A stretch of 9,300 nucleotides of DNA, from contig MTOL01000278.1 of the NCBI GenBank assembly GCA_002011685.1, positions 827 to 10,126 of the forward strand, given 5' to 3'. This document shows, piece after piece, positions 1 to 6,922 of the stretch. Under the pieces are notes generated by a model. That model was not told the DNA's origin, searched no databases, and saw nothing but the letters and a program-made list of their open reading frames with translations. Within the stretch, counting starts at the first letter, position 1; the number at the start of each line of letters is the position of its first letter. A program made the translations under genes and the position numbers. This DNA is from Deferribacteres bacterium JdFR-76 (GTDB lineage Bacteria > Zhuqueibacterota > JdFR-76).

Positions 1-1
1 A

Positions 2-1225
2 GATACGTTATGTGTTGATGGAACTCCACCTGTGGGATATACGAGCGATGCTCCTGATACGGTACACAGCGGCCGCCAGACAGTTCGGGTATTTGGTGCA
101 ACGGATGGAGAAGGGAGTGGCGTAGCTGCGATATATCTTGGAGTATTTAGCAGCCCGGATTCGGTCCCGAGAGTGGAACAGGATCGTATAACAATACCGA
201 ACAATCCAGGAGTGTATTATGTTCGTTATTATGCGGTAGATCATGTGGGGAATCAGGGTGAAGTAAAAACGGATACAGTAGTGGTACTGGAGCATGTCTC
301 TCTCATTTTGGCGATAAGTGATGAGGTGGATAGGGCGGAACCGGGCCAGATATTGGAATACCATATCCGGTACGGAAACACAGGAAATTCTGATGCTTTA
401 AAATGCGTGATCATAGACACGATTCCGGATTATACGGAGCTACTTTCTGTCAGTGCTGGAACGGTTCGGCGGTTAGGTTCCGGGGTAATAAGTTGGGAGG
501 TTGGTGACTTGATCCCGGGGGAAATGAATGAGGATACGGTCAGGATTAAAATTGCGGATATGGATCATCTTCCGGGAGGTGAATTAACTCTTTTTCACCG
601 TGCAGCTATTGTTTCGGTGGAAGGCGAGAGGGCATGGGGAGTGGATAGGACAGTTGTGGAGGGCGTTTGGCTGAAATTGCACGTTGTGGTTGACCCTGCT
701 GTGGCTAATTTAAGGAATACTTTTCAGATTCAGTGTTTGTGGAATCGTGCATTGTCCTGGGGAGAGGTCCAGATTTATCCAGAAGGCCATACTTTTCGTT
801 TCTGGCCTGACAGGAGCATGCGGGATACGTCCTTTTCGTTCATACCGGAACAGATTGGAGAGCATAGGCTCATTTTTTCTGGAGAAGATCTAGCCAATGG
901 GAGAGATGAGGTTGAGGCACTTTTTCTTGTGAAAGCGGAGGAATATTTCGAGGTTGACCGCAACCATCTGGAGCTTGCACGGGGGGAGAGTGTGGAGATC
1001 ACCTTCAGTGTTAGGAAACGGGGGAATGCGCGCATTAGGATATACAACGTTGCCGGTGAGTTGGTTTGCGAACTTTATAATTCTATGACCGACCCTGGAA
1101 AGATTCGGTTAACGTGGGATGGCAAGGACGGACAAGGCCAAAATGTAAATTCCGGACTATACCTGATCTGTCTTGAATCCCCAGGCAGAAGGGTTAACGT
1201 AAAAAAATTGCTCGTGATCCGGTGA
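2..1225 (+). CDS. Secreted modular surface protein, C-terminal part (Ig-like, DUF11, beta module, FlgD-like terminus)
   Basis: The reading frame is open from base 2 and ends with TGA at 1223-1225, so this is the C-terminal 407 residues of a larger protein whose start lies to the left. A GTG at 32 is internal, because the frame continues upstream of it (DTLCVDGTPP). Visible modules by window residue: about 1-95, an Ig-like/OmpL47-like domain (DGEGSGVAAIYLG, then YYAVDHVGNQGE); about 97-220, a DUF11 domain (EYHIRYGNTGN, DTIPD, SWEVGDLIPGE); about 223-315, a beta module with WNR, YPEG and the motif HRLIFSGEDLANG; about 316-407, a FlgD-like / T9SS-type terminal domain (RIYNVAGELVC, LTWDGKDGQGQ, NSGLYLICLE, KKLLVIR). 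There are no catalytic motifs, so an adhesin or structural surface role is likely. From DUF11 onward it aligns residue by residue with the protein at 6923-8983, so the two are paralogues. Domain calls rest on motif reading. The protein is presumably exported, but its signal peptide is outside the window. Confidence 0.88.
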   Translation, partial: DTLCVDGTPPVGYTSDAPDTVHSGRQTVRVFGATDGEGSGVAAIYLGVFSSPDSVPRVEQDRITIPNNPGVYYVRYYAVDHVGNQGEVKTDTVVVLEHVSLILAISDEVDRAEPGQILEYHIRYGNTGNSDALKCVIIDTIPDYTELLSVSAGTVRRLGSGVISWEVGDLIPGEMNEDTVRIKIADMDHLPGGELTLFHRAAIVSVEGERAWGVDRTVVEGVWLKLHVVVDPAVANLRNTFQIQCLWNRALSWGEVQIYPEGHTFRFWPDRSMRDTSFSFIPEQIGEHRLIFSGEDLANGRDEVEALFLVKAEEYFEVDRNHLELARGESVEITFSVRKRGNARIRIYNVAGELVCELYNSMTDPGKIRLTWDGKDGQGQNVNSGLYLICLESPGRRVNVKKLLVIR

Positions 1226-1246
1226 ATATCTTTTGGATTCCTCTTC

Positions 1247-1252
1247 TATAAT
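1247..1252 (+). promoter_or_regulatory. Possible -10 element (TATAAT)
   Basis: A perfect TATAAT sits 22 bases after the stop of the first gene. At the expected 16-18 base spacing there is no TTGACA-like hexamer; TTGGAT at 1234-1239 is too close. A nearly matching arrangement (TTTTGGA, then TATAAT, then GAG) lies after the stop at 8983. The site may be a weak promoter or a chance AT-rich match. Confidence 0.2.
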
Positions 1253-1425
1253 GAGGGATTTTTGCGAAATTGGAAAGGCGATTTAGACTTGTAAGGCGGA
1301 TATAACGGGGCCGGCTGACCCTGGATTTATATTTTTCGTTTATCACATTATTTCAGAAAATCCTCAGTAATTTTATAAGGACGGAAAAAAATAGCACGTG
1401 GATTTTGGCAGCCGGGAAACAAAAC

Positions 1426-1430
1426 GAGGA
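1426..1430 (+). promoter_or_regulatory. Ribosome binding site fixing the start at 1437
   Basis: GAGGA ends 6 bases before the ATG at 1437, which is ideal spacing. The upstream in-frame GTG at 1398 has no such site, and the 13 extra residues it would add are charged and polar, ahead of what is otherwise a standard signal peptide. The start at 1437 is therefore preferred. Confidence 0.75.
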
Positions 1431-1436
1431 AACACC

Positions 1437-4400
1437 ATGTGCTCTCCAAGTGCAAGGAGTGTGTGCTGTGTCCTTTTGCTGATGCTTTCTATGATCTTTC
1501 AAGGGGTACTTTTGGGCCAATCTTCCAGAACTTCGGGGGCAGATTTTTTGAAGATCCGGACAGGAGCCCGGCAGTTTGCCCTGGGAGGCGCCTTTTCCGG
1601 TTTGGCAGATGATGAGAATGCGCTTTTCTGGAATCCTGCTGGCCTCGGGCTGATGTCAGATTGGAAGGTGAATTTTATGCACAATAACTGGCTGGCGGAT
1701 CTGCAACTTGAAAGCTTTAGCGTTGTATTCCCAAACTGGTGGGATCGGTTTCGTCTTGGCGTTTTTGGAGTACAGCTTTGGTGTCCGCCTTGGGACAATA
1801 CGGAAGGTGAGTTGCCTCCGGGGGAATACCGCGATCTTATGTTGGGAGTGGGAATGGCCCGAAAAGTTCATCCGTTCTTTTACTTTGGTGGAACGGCAAA
1901 ATGGATCCAGAGGAAATTGGGACCTTACACCTTCTCCGGAATAGCGGCAGATGCCGGCATGCTTTATGTCCGTGACCCCTTTTCTTTTGGAATAACGGTT
2001 CAAAATTTGGGTCCCCCTCTGCATTCTCTTAGCGCCAAAGAAAAATTACCACTTTTGATATGCGCTGGCGCAGGGTATAAACTCTATTTCAACCGTTGGT
2101 TGAATTCTATTCTAGTGGCAGACATTGGGTATGATGGGATTCGCGGCGAATCCTTTGAGTCTGCCGGGCTGGAAATGTGGCTAAAGGATGTGGTAGCAAT
2201 TCGGTTTGGTTTTCGTTTTAATCAGGGAGTTGCCCAGGTGTCCAGCGGATTTGGGATACGGTGGAAATTTCTTGGAGTCGATTATGCTTTTCTTCCCTAT
2301 CAGGAGAATCTAACGTCATTTTCGCATCCTTTTTCATCATATCAAACAGGAATTAGGGCAATCTCGTTGCTTCCCTCTCCTTTTCATATTTTGCATCCGG
2401 GGCTGGATCAAAAGCGCCTTAAAAAGGAAAGAGGTTTTTTTAAGGGTAAGAAAATTCGGGATTTTGAATCACTGAAGCAGGCAGTGGAGAAGCGTTTTTC
2501 GGCATCTTCTCCGAAAGAGGCAGAAGGATTTTTGCGCCACTTTGTATTTATTGTTGATCCTTCTGATACGCTGTCGTTTCACTGGAACACGTCTAGGGAT
2601 GCGTATGGCGGATCGAATGTGCAGTACATTTTTTCGCTGTACTTCATTGACACCCTAGCTAACGGCAATCTGTTTGAGGCATACCGCGATTTTTTGTCAC
2701 GGCCGAAAAAGAGCGAACATCTTATTCATCGGAAGCGCATTAGACCAGAATCCATTGGTAAATCGGGGACGGTGGTGCAGTATGATTTGCCGCTCTGGCA
2801 GATAAAGAGGCTGCCGGAAGGGCCGTTTCTGTGGGCGGTTCGGGTCGTGGATCAATGGGGAAATCTTCGGAATAGCCGTGAGAGAATCCGCGGGTTTTAC
2901 CTCTACCGTGCTTTGCCGCCTGTTCCAATTTCTCCTCGGGAAGATGAAGAAATACGACCCCGTTTTTCTCCCGCAGGTTTCGAGAATCTGCGCTGGATCG
3001 AAAAGCCCAAAAAGAGGGGAGCGGAGCTACCTTCTTCGAGAACAGAAGCGGAAATATCGGTGGATCTGAAGTGGAAACCGGCGCGCCTGGGTATAGGCCG
3101 TATCTTATATTCTGTATTTTTAAAACCCGCGTATTCGACCCAGCCGTTTCAAAAAGTTTACGAAGGGTTCGAAACAGAATGCCGTGTCTGGATTCCGTAT
3201 CAGAAGAAGAAAATACGCTATGTCTGGTATGTGGTTGCGTCACTTGGAAAAAAGGAAAAGAGGAGCGAAGTCCGCTCCTTCCTAATCTCTCCCATTCGTC
3301 TCTTAGCTCCCAATGATTTCGTTGTTGTAGACATTGAAGAACCTGAACTGAATGTGAATGCGCTTGCAAAGCTCGATCCGGTCGTCCTTGAAGCGGAAGA
3401 ACGGGTCGAGGTTATCCTTGACAGGCCCATGATACCTTTTGTTTTTTTCGAAAAAGGAAGCGATGTGATCGAAGAAACATCTCAGAGAGAACTTGCATCT
3501 TCGGTTGATTCGATACTGGCTCATTTAAGGGCCAATCCGGATGTAATATTGCAGCTTAGGGGGTATGTAGATCCAGAATCAGATGGCGTAAGAGGTAAAA
3601 AAGCTGTCCAGTTGGGTATTTTGCGGGCAAAGGGAGTACGGCGAATTTTGGTAAGCAGGGATTCCACATTGTCGGATCGCGTTCAGGTCGTTCCTTTGGA
3701 TTCCAGTGAGGTGATTGAGCCCCGGATAATTGAAACTGTTCATAGGAGGGAAGAAATTGGCCGAATCCAGGCGGAAAATAGACGTGTATTCATGGAAGCT
3801 TTATTGCGCAATCGATTGGAAAGAAAAGCGGTTTATATATCGGAAATCGTAGAGGATAGCCTGATAATTTCCCGGATAAATGATGTGTTGGTGAGAAACC
3901 CTGATGTCATTCTTATGGTGGGGGCAGCAGATTTTAACTTGTTGGTAAAGATGATTCAAGCTCTTAAGCCCAAGATATATGATGACAGCCGAATTTACAC
4001 ATTTTTTTACGATCGGAAAAAGGAACAGACCCCCCTTCATATTTATCTTTCTGCAGAGAAGTTGATATATAAACCCATGATGCCTAAAATTGTGCGATCG
4101 AAACTGGGGAGGGGAATTTTAAGGGTGCGACATATCGAGGTTCGAGCCCCTTCGCCTTTCCTGTGGAAAGCTTATTTGGCACCTGCCCGGGAGGTACGTG
4201 AAGGGGAGCATTCCATCCGGTGGATCGAAATCGACAGCGGATATGTTGGTCAGAATTATAGCGAGTGGAGATATGATTTGCACTGGCAGTCATCGGATCC
4301 ACTTGATCTGCAATGGGATCAAAACAATCCGTATCTACTGGTTCTTGATGTAGAACTCGAGTTAGCCGGTATAAAGAACCGATTCGTACGTCCTGTGCGA

Positions 4401-4886
4401 TTTTTGCCAAGGAAGGAAGATATCCGAACATATCGCATGGTATTGATTCAGCATGTATTTGCATCGGAAGAATCCGAATCCCGTTTTTTGGAAGCGCGTA
4501 TTCAAAGCATCCTTCGAGATATCCTTGCTCTTAAACCCAGGAAAATAGAAAATGCTATGATAACTGGGCATGCCTGCGCGATCGGGTCCGCATCTTATAA
4601 TTTGAGGCTGTCCCATAACCGGGCTTTGCATACATACAGAATTTTCAACAGACAGTTGCAACTGCTAACGGAATTGGGTGAATACGGGGATGAAGTTCGT
4701 ACATTAAGCAGCGCGTTTCGCAATCATATTTATGCATTTGGATTCTGGGCCCCTTACCGGTTTGAGCCGGAATTACTGATGCCTGGGATGAAAGATAGCC
4801 GACAAAAGGTGGAGAGGTTGAACCAGTCACCCTTGCAGAGGGTCAGAAATCGCCGGACCGAGATTCAATTGACTGTGCGTTTTTAA
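1437..4886 (+). CDS. PorV/PorQ-like outer-membrane barrel fused to two OmpA-like domains
   Basis: A protein of 1149 residues. Residues 1-27 form a signal peptide (Arg at 7, hydrophobic core, cleavage near LLG/Q). Residues 34-71 carry the hallmark PorV/UPF0164 opening: GADFLKIRTGARQFALGGAF, then DDENALFWNPAGLG. Alternating beta strands continue to about residue 310, as in the barrel of T9SS PorV or FadL-like proteins. Residues about 375-625 hold two fibronectin-like beta regions (LSFHWNTS to FLWAVRVVDQWGN; VDLKWKPARLG to YVWYVVAS). Residues about 665-790 form OmpA-like domain 1, starting PFVFFEKGSDVIEE, with GYVD (Asp712) and an RA pair (Arg730) and closing AENRRV. Residues about 1000-1149 form OmpA-like domain 2, with GHACAIG, LSHNRA (Arg1062) and closing NRRTEI; Cys1047 stands where peptidoglycan-binding Asp is expected. 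Ordinary PorV is about 400 residues, so this is a large fusion. The start was chosen from GAGGA 6 bases upstream. Family knowledge: PorV shuttles cargo bearing C-terminal signals at the outer membrane, and OmpA domains hold the barrel to peptidoglycan. That this protein serves the neighbouring surface proteins is inference. Confidence 0.87.
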   Translation: MCSPSARSVCCVLLLMLSMIFQGVLLGQSSRTSGADFLKIRTGARQFALGGAFSGLADDENALFWNPAGLGLMSDWKVNFMHNNWLADLQLESFSVVFPNWWDRFRLGVFGVQLWCPPWDNTEGELPPGEYRDLMLGVGMARKVHPFFYFGGTAKWIQRKLGPYTFSGIAADAGMLYVRDPFSFGITVQNLGPPLHSLSAKEKLPLLICAGAGYKLYFNRWLNSILVADIGYDGIRGESFESAGLEMWLKDVVAIRFGFRFNQGVAQVSSGFGIRWKFLGVDYAFLPYQENLTSFSHPFSSYQTGIRAISLLPSPFHILHPGLDQKRLKKERGFFKGKKIRDFESLKQAVEKRFSASSPKEAEGFLRHFVFIVDPSDTLSFHWNTSRDAYGGSNVQYIFSLYFIDTLANGNLFEAYRDFLSRPKKSEHLIHRKRIRPESIGKSGTVVQYDLPLWQIKRLPEGPFLWAVRVVDQWGNLRNSRERIRGFYLYRALPPVPISPREDEEIRPRFSPAGFENLRWIEKPKKRGAELPSSRTEAEISVDLKWKPARLGIGRILYSVFLKPAYSTQPFQKVYEGFETECRVWIPYQKKKIRYVWYVVASLGKKEKRSEVRSFLISPIRLLAPNDFVVVDIEEPELNVNALAKLDPVVLEAEERVEVILDRPMIPFVFFEKGSDVIEETSQRELASSVDSILAHLRANPDVILQLRGYVDPESDGVRGKKAVQLGILRAKGVRRILVSRDSTLSDRVQVVPLDSSEVIEPRIIETVHRREEIGRIQAENRRVFMEALLRNRLERKAVYISEIVEDSLIISRINDVLVRNPDVILMVGAADFNLLVKMIQALKPKIYDDSRIYTFFYDRKKEQTPLHIYLSAEKLIYKPMMPKIVRSKLGRGILRVRHIEVRAPSPFLWKAYLAPAREVREGEHSIRWIEIDSGYVGQNYSEWRYDLHWQSSDPLDLQWDQNNPYLLVLDVELELAGIKNRFVRPVRFLPRKEDIRTYRMVLIQHVFASEESESRFLEARIQSILRDILALKPRKIENAMITGHACAIGSASYNLRLSHNRALHTYRIFNRQLQLLTELGEYGDEVRTLSSAFRNHIYAFGFWAPYRFEPELLMPGMKDSRQKVERLNQSPLQRVRNRRTEIQLTVRF

Positions 4887-4894
4887 AAGAGGTG
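4886..4894 (+). promoter_or_regulatory. Shine-Dalgarno-like site after the fusion gene stop
   Basis: AAAGAGGTG overlaps the last base of the TAA at 4884-4886 and is the best SD match in this part of the window. Its GAGG core ends 6 bases before a TTG at 4899, in frame with the decayed LRR gene. Starting there gives an acidic N-terminal extension (AGAEAGESAE) ahead of the signal peptide, which is unusual. The next ATG, at 4932, gives a normal signal peptide but only a poor SD (GGAG at 4917-4920, 11 bases away). Either TTG is the true start, or an original ATG near 4899 has been lost as the gene decayed. Confidence 0.4.
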
Positions 4895-6338
4895 TCATTT
4901 GGCCGGTGCGGAGGCAGGAGAAAGTGCGGAGATGACCAAGTTCGTAATAAAACTTTACCTTGCTTTGTGGGTGTCCCTTGTTTTTCCTCCAGTATTGAGT
5001 ACAGATGCTCGAATTGCAAGTCAGAATCCTTTAGCACTGGTTGACTTTTGTGACAGCGCGGCGGGCCCCAACCGGAAGCGCAATAACAATTGTTTGCGGG
5101 GGCCAGCAAGTATGCGGTATGGTGTGACGATGAGGCGTGAGAAGATGACGGAGGTCCCCCAGAGCGCCAGCAACTTGAAGGTACCTATCCCCTCGTCAAT
5201 CGGTCAGTTTTCGGCTCTCGCTGTGGTTGGCCTCAGCGAAAATGGACTGAAAGGGTTGATTCCTTCCGGAATTGGCAATCTCACCAGCCATGAGTTGCTC
5301 AATTTTAGTTGGAATCAATTGGAGGGGGCAATGCCCCTGAAGCTCGCTAACTTTATCGACCTGAATGGGCCGTGGCTCGATGGCAATCAATTCACGGGCC
5401 TACCTAATCTGCGGAGCCTGCATGGCCTGTCGGAGGACATTGTGCTCATCTTGGAGGACATCGAGCCGAATAATGGGGTGGTTAGTCAGAAATTTCTTTG
5501 TGCTTCCCGGGACAGCGTGGGAGTGTCTCGGAACACGGCTGCAGAGGCTGGAGAGACCCTCCATCTGATGATTCGCGTCGGTGGCTGCCACAAGGTGCGT
5601 CGGTGGAAGGAAGAGGAGGTTCCCATTCCAGGGGCAACAGACGAGGTACTGGTGATACTGTCAGCTACCCTAAACGATTCTGGGGCCTACACTTATGGGA
5701 TTGCGAATACTGTGGCAACTGAATTTATGCGCCACAGCCGTCTCATTCAGGTACAGTTTATCCATCCTCATGGGGTGGTACTGTATTTTGTTTGGGGTAC
5801 TTTCCGAGGAAGAGGCCAACCTTTTTGGCCGTCAGTATATGCCAGGAGTGCATCTCAACCTGGGGACGGGCTGAAAGAAATGCACTTCACTTTGCAATAT
5901 GATTCTTCGTGGCCACGTTTAGTATCTAAAGATAGTATTTTTGGAAGATTTTGGACGTCAAACATATTCGGGCTTTCCACTGAAGTGGAGGCTGTTTTGC
6001 GACGCATGGCGGCTTCCATGACCGGAGTTACAGGTACGAAAAAGGTCGATGGCCCTGGAGAAATTGCTCGTATTCAGTGGAAAATGGATGCTATTTCTCT
6101 AGATGCAGCGGATGTTGCGCTGCAGTTTGTATCATCTGGGGAAAAAATTAACGGACGTTTTTTGCTGCGGATTCGTTTACAGTGTTTTGCCATACGAGTT
6201 GGGGTAATCAATCGACCTCGCGGGCATGTGGTTCTTGCGTTTCCTGAAAAGAATTCAGCCTTGGCAATTGGAATGATTCCTTATGGTTATTGTACCTAAA
6301 ATAAGGGACATAGATTCTTTTAATGGAATATTGGAAGC

Positions 6339-6352
6339 CCAGAACGTTCTGG
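6339..6352. repeat. Perfect 14-bp palindrome
   Basis: CCAGAACGTTCTGG is a gapless inverted repeat of 7 bp per arm, lying 40 bases past the first stop of the decayed gene. It has no loop and no following T-run, so it is not a standard terminator. It has the size of a dimeric repressor site, but I recognise no regulator for it. Chance occurrence inside old coding sequence is possible. Confidence 0.5.
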
Positions 6353-6476
6353 AATTATCAAAAGGCGGGGTTTTCTTTTTGATTCGAGAATAGATTTTTC
6401 CGGTTTTTGACCACCACCCCATTTTTGGGGAAACGCAGATACCGTTGGCTATGTCGTTCGCGGGTTACTTTCGAGG

Positions 6477-6496
6477 GGCCGGTAATGGCCGGTAAT
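6477..6496 (+). repeat. 10-bp tandem duplication (two exact copies)
   Basis: GGCCGGTAAT occurs twice head to tail at 6477-6486 and 6487-6496, followed by GG. Ten bases shift the reading frame by one. Removing one copy joins the upstream frame (SFAGYFRGAGNG) directly to the downstream frame (GMYELEMDMAVGG). This is what slipped-strand duplication in a decaying gene would leave. Confidence 0.75.
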
Positions 6497-6922
6497 GGTA
6501 TGTACGAGCTTGAGATGGACATGGCTGTGGGCGGTATCCAGGAGTTTGTGGCTTTGTTGCTGTTTGGGTTTCGCATTCAGAACCATTATGAGTAATTCCA
6601 AATCGCAAAATATCTGGGTGCAGAGATGGCAAAAAAGTAACCATCAAACTAAATCTGAACAGCGGGTCAAATCGCCAAATTTATGAGTGTTGCCGGTAAA
6701 TTCACTTGCAAGATCTTGAAGCACACAATTTCGGAAGGTGTCGGGACGATCAAATGGAATGGGAATGACAGCATGGGAATCCGATTAAAATCCGGGGTTA
6801 TACTCCGCCTCCTTTGTATCGGAAAATGGAAAAATTATAATACGGAAGTTGAGGTGACAGAGTAAATCATCATATTGCCAATAGTGGTCAAAATGTTGGA
6901 CATGTTTGCTAATGTTGCTGGT

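Larger units (their letters stand above)
1226..1436. other. Intergenic region upstream of the PorV-OmpA fusion gene
   Basis: This 211-base gap has no plausible coding frame and no clear GC-rich hairpin followed by a T-run, so I cannot assign a terminator for the preceding gene. It holds a perfect TATAAT at 1247-1252 without a convincing -35 partner, a T-rich stretch around 1327-1340, and the ribosome binding site of the next gene at its right end. The promoter of the following gene, if it has its own, probably lies here. FCB-type promoters diverge from the E. coli consensus, so I do not place it firmly. Confidence 0.5.
4932..6865 (+). pseudogene. Decayed LRR-Ig-cohesin-like surface protein gene with FlgD-like terminus
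   Basis: The first segment is open from ATG 4932 (or TTG 4899) to TAA 6297-6299, about 455 residues: signal peptide 1 to about 24 (KLYLALWVSLVFPPVL), LRRNT-like cap 33-62, two or three recognisable LRRs (GLSENGLKGLIPSGIGNLT at 5233-5289), an Ig domain after EDIEPNNGVV, and a cohesin-like region (YARSASQPGDGLKEMHFTLQ at 5839-5898; GEIARIQWKM near 6060-6087). Beyond the stop, homology continues in shifting frames. A dockerin-like stretch at about 6310-6360 is followed by TAG 6391-6393, a 10-bp tandem duplication at 6477-6496, a frame change near 6590, and a FlgD-like domain at 6592-6865 (KKVTIKLNLNSGSNRQIY, one surplus base near 6685, then SVAGKFTCK and TIKWNGNDSMG). Three Trp conserved in the paralogue's cap have become Arg, Cys and Arg (5073, 5091, 5115), and the Ig Cys has become Tyr. 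This indicates true decay rather than only sequencing error. A truncated product may still be made. Confidence 0.8.

Noticed and set aside
1305..1320. GC-rich patch (GGGGCCGGCTGACCC) as a terminator
   Set aside because: The arms do not form a stable extended hairpin, and no T-run follows at the right distance.
1708..1944. Short plus-strand frame overlapping the PorV-like barrel region
   Set aside because: It is out of frame with the clear PorV signature, has no RBS and no recognisable motif.
2740..3369. Long minus-strand frame (209 codons) opposite the fusion gene
   Set aside because: It lies wholly inside the well-supported OmpA-fusion gene, has no recognisable domain, and its composition is that of an antisense shadow.
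6360..6380. T-rich stretch after the palindrome as a rho-independent terminator
   Set aside because: The palindrome has no loop, and the T-rich stretch is separated from it by about 19 bases, so it does not fit terminator geometry.
6407..6595. Small plus-strand ORF as an independent gene
   Set aside because: Its N-terminal third has no homology, and its later part (GMYELEMDMAVGG) is explained as a frame of the decayed gene displaced by the 10-bp duplication.
6683..6865. 60-codon ORF as a small standalone protein
   Set aside because: The sequence is the C-terminal two-thirds of a FlgD-like domain whose first part lies in the adjacent frame upstream, so it is a pseudogene fragment.
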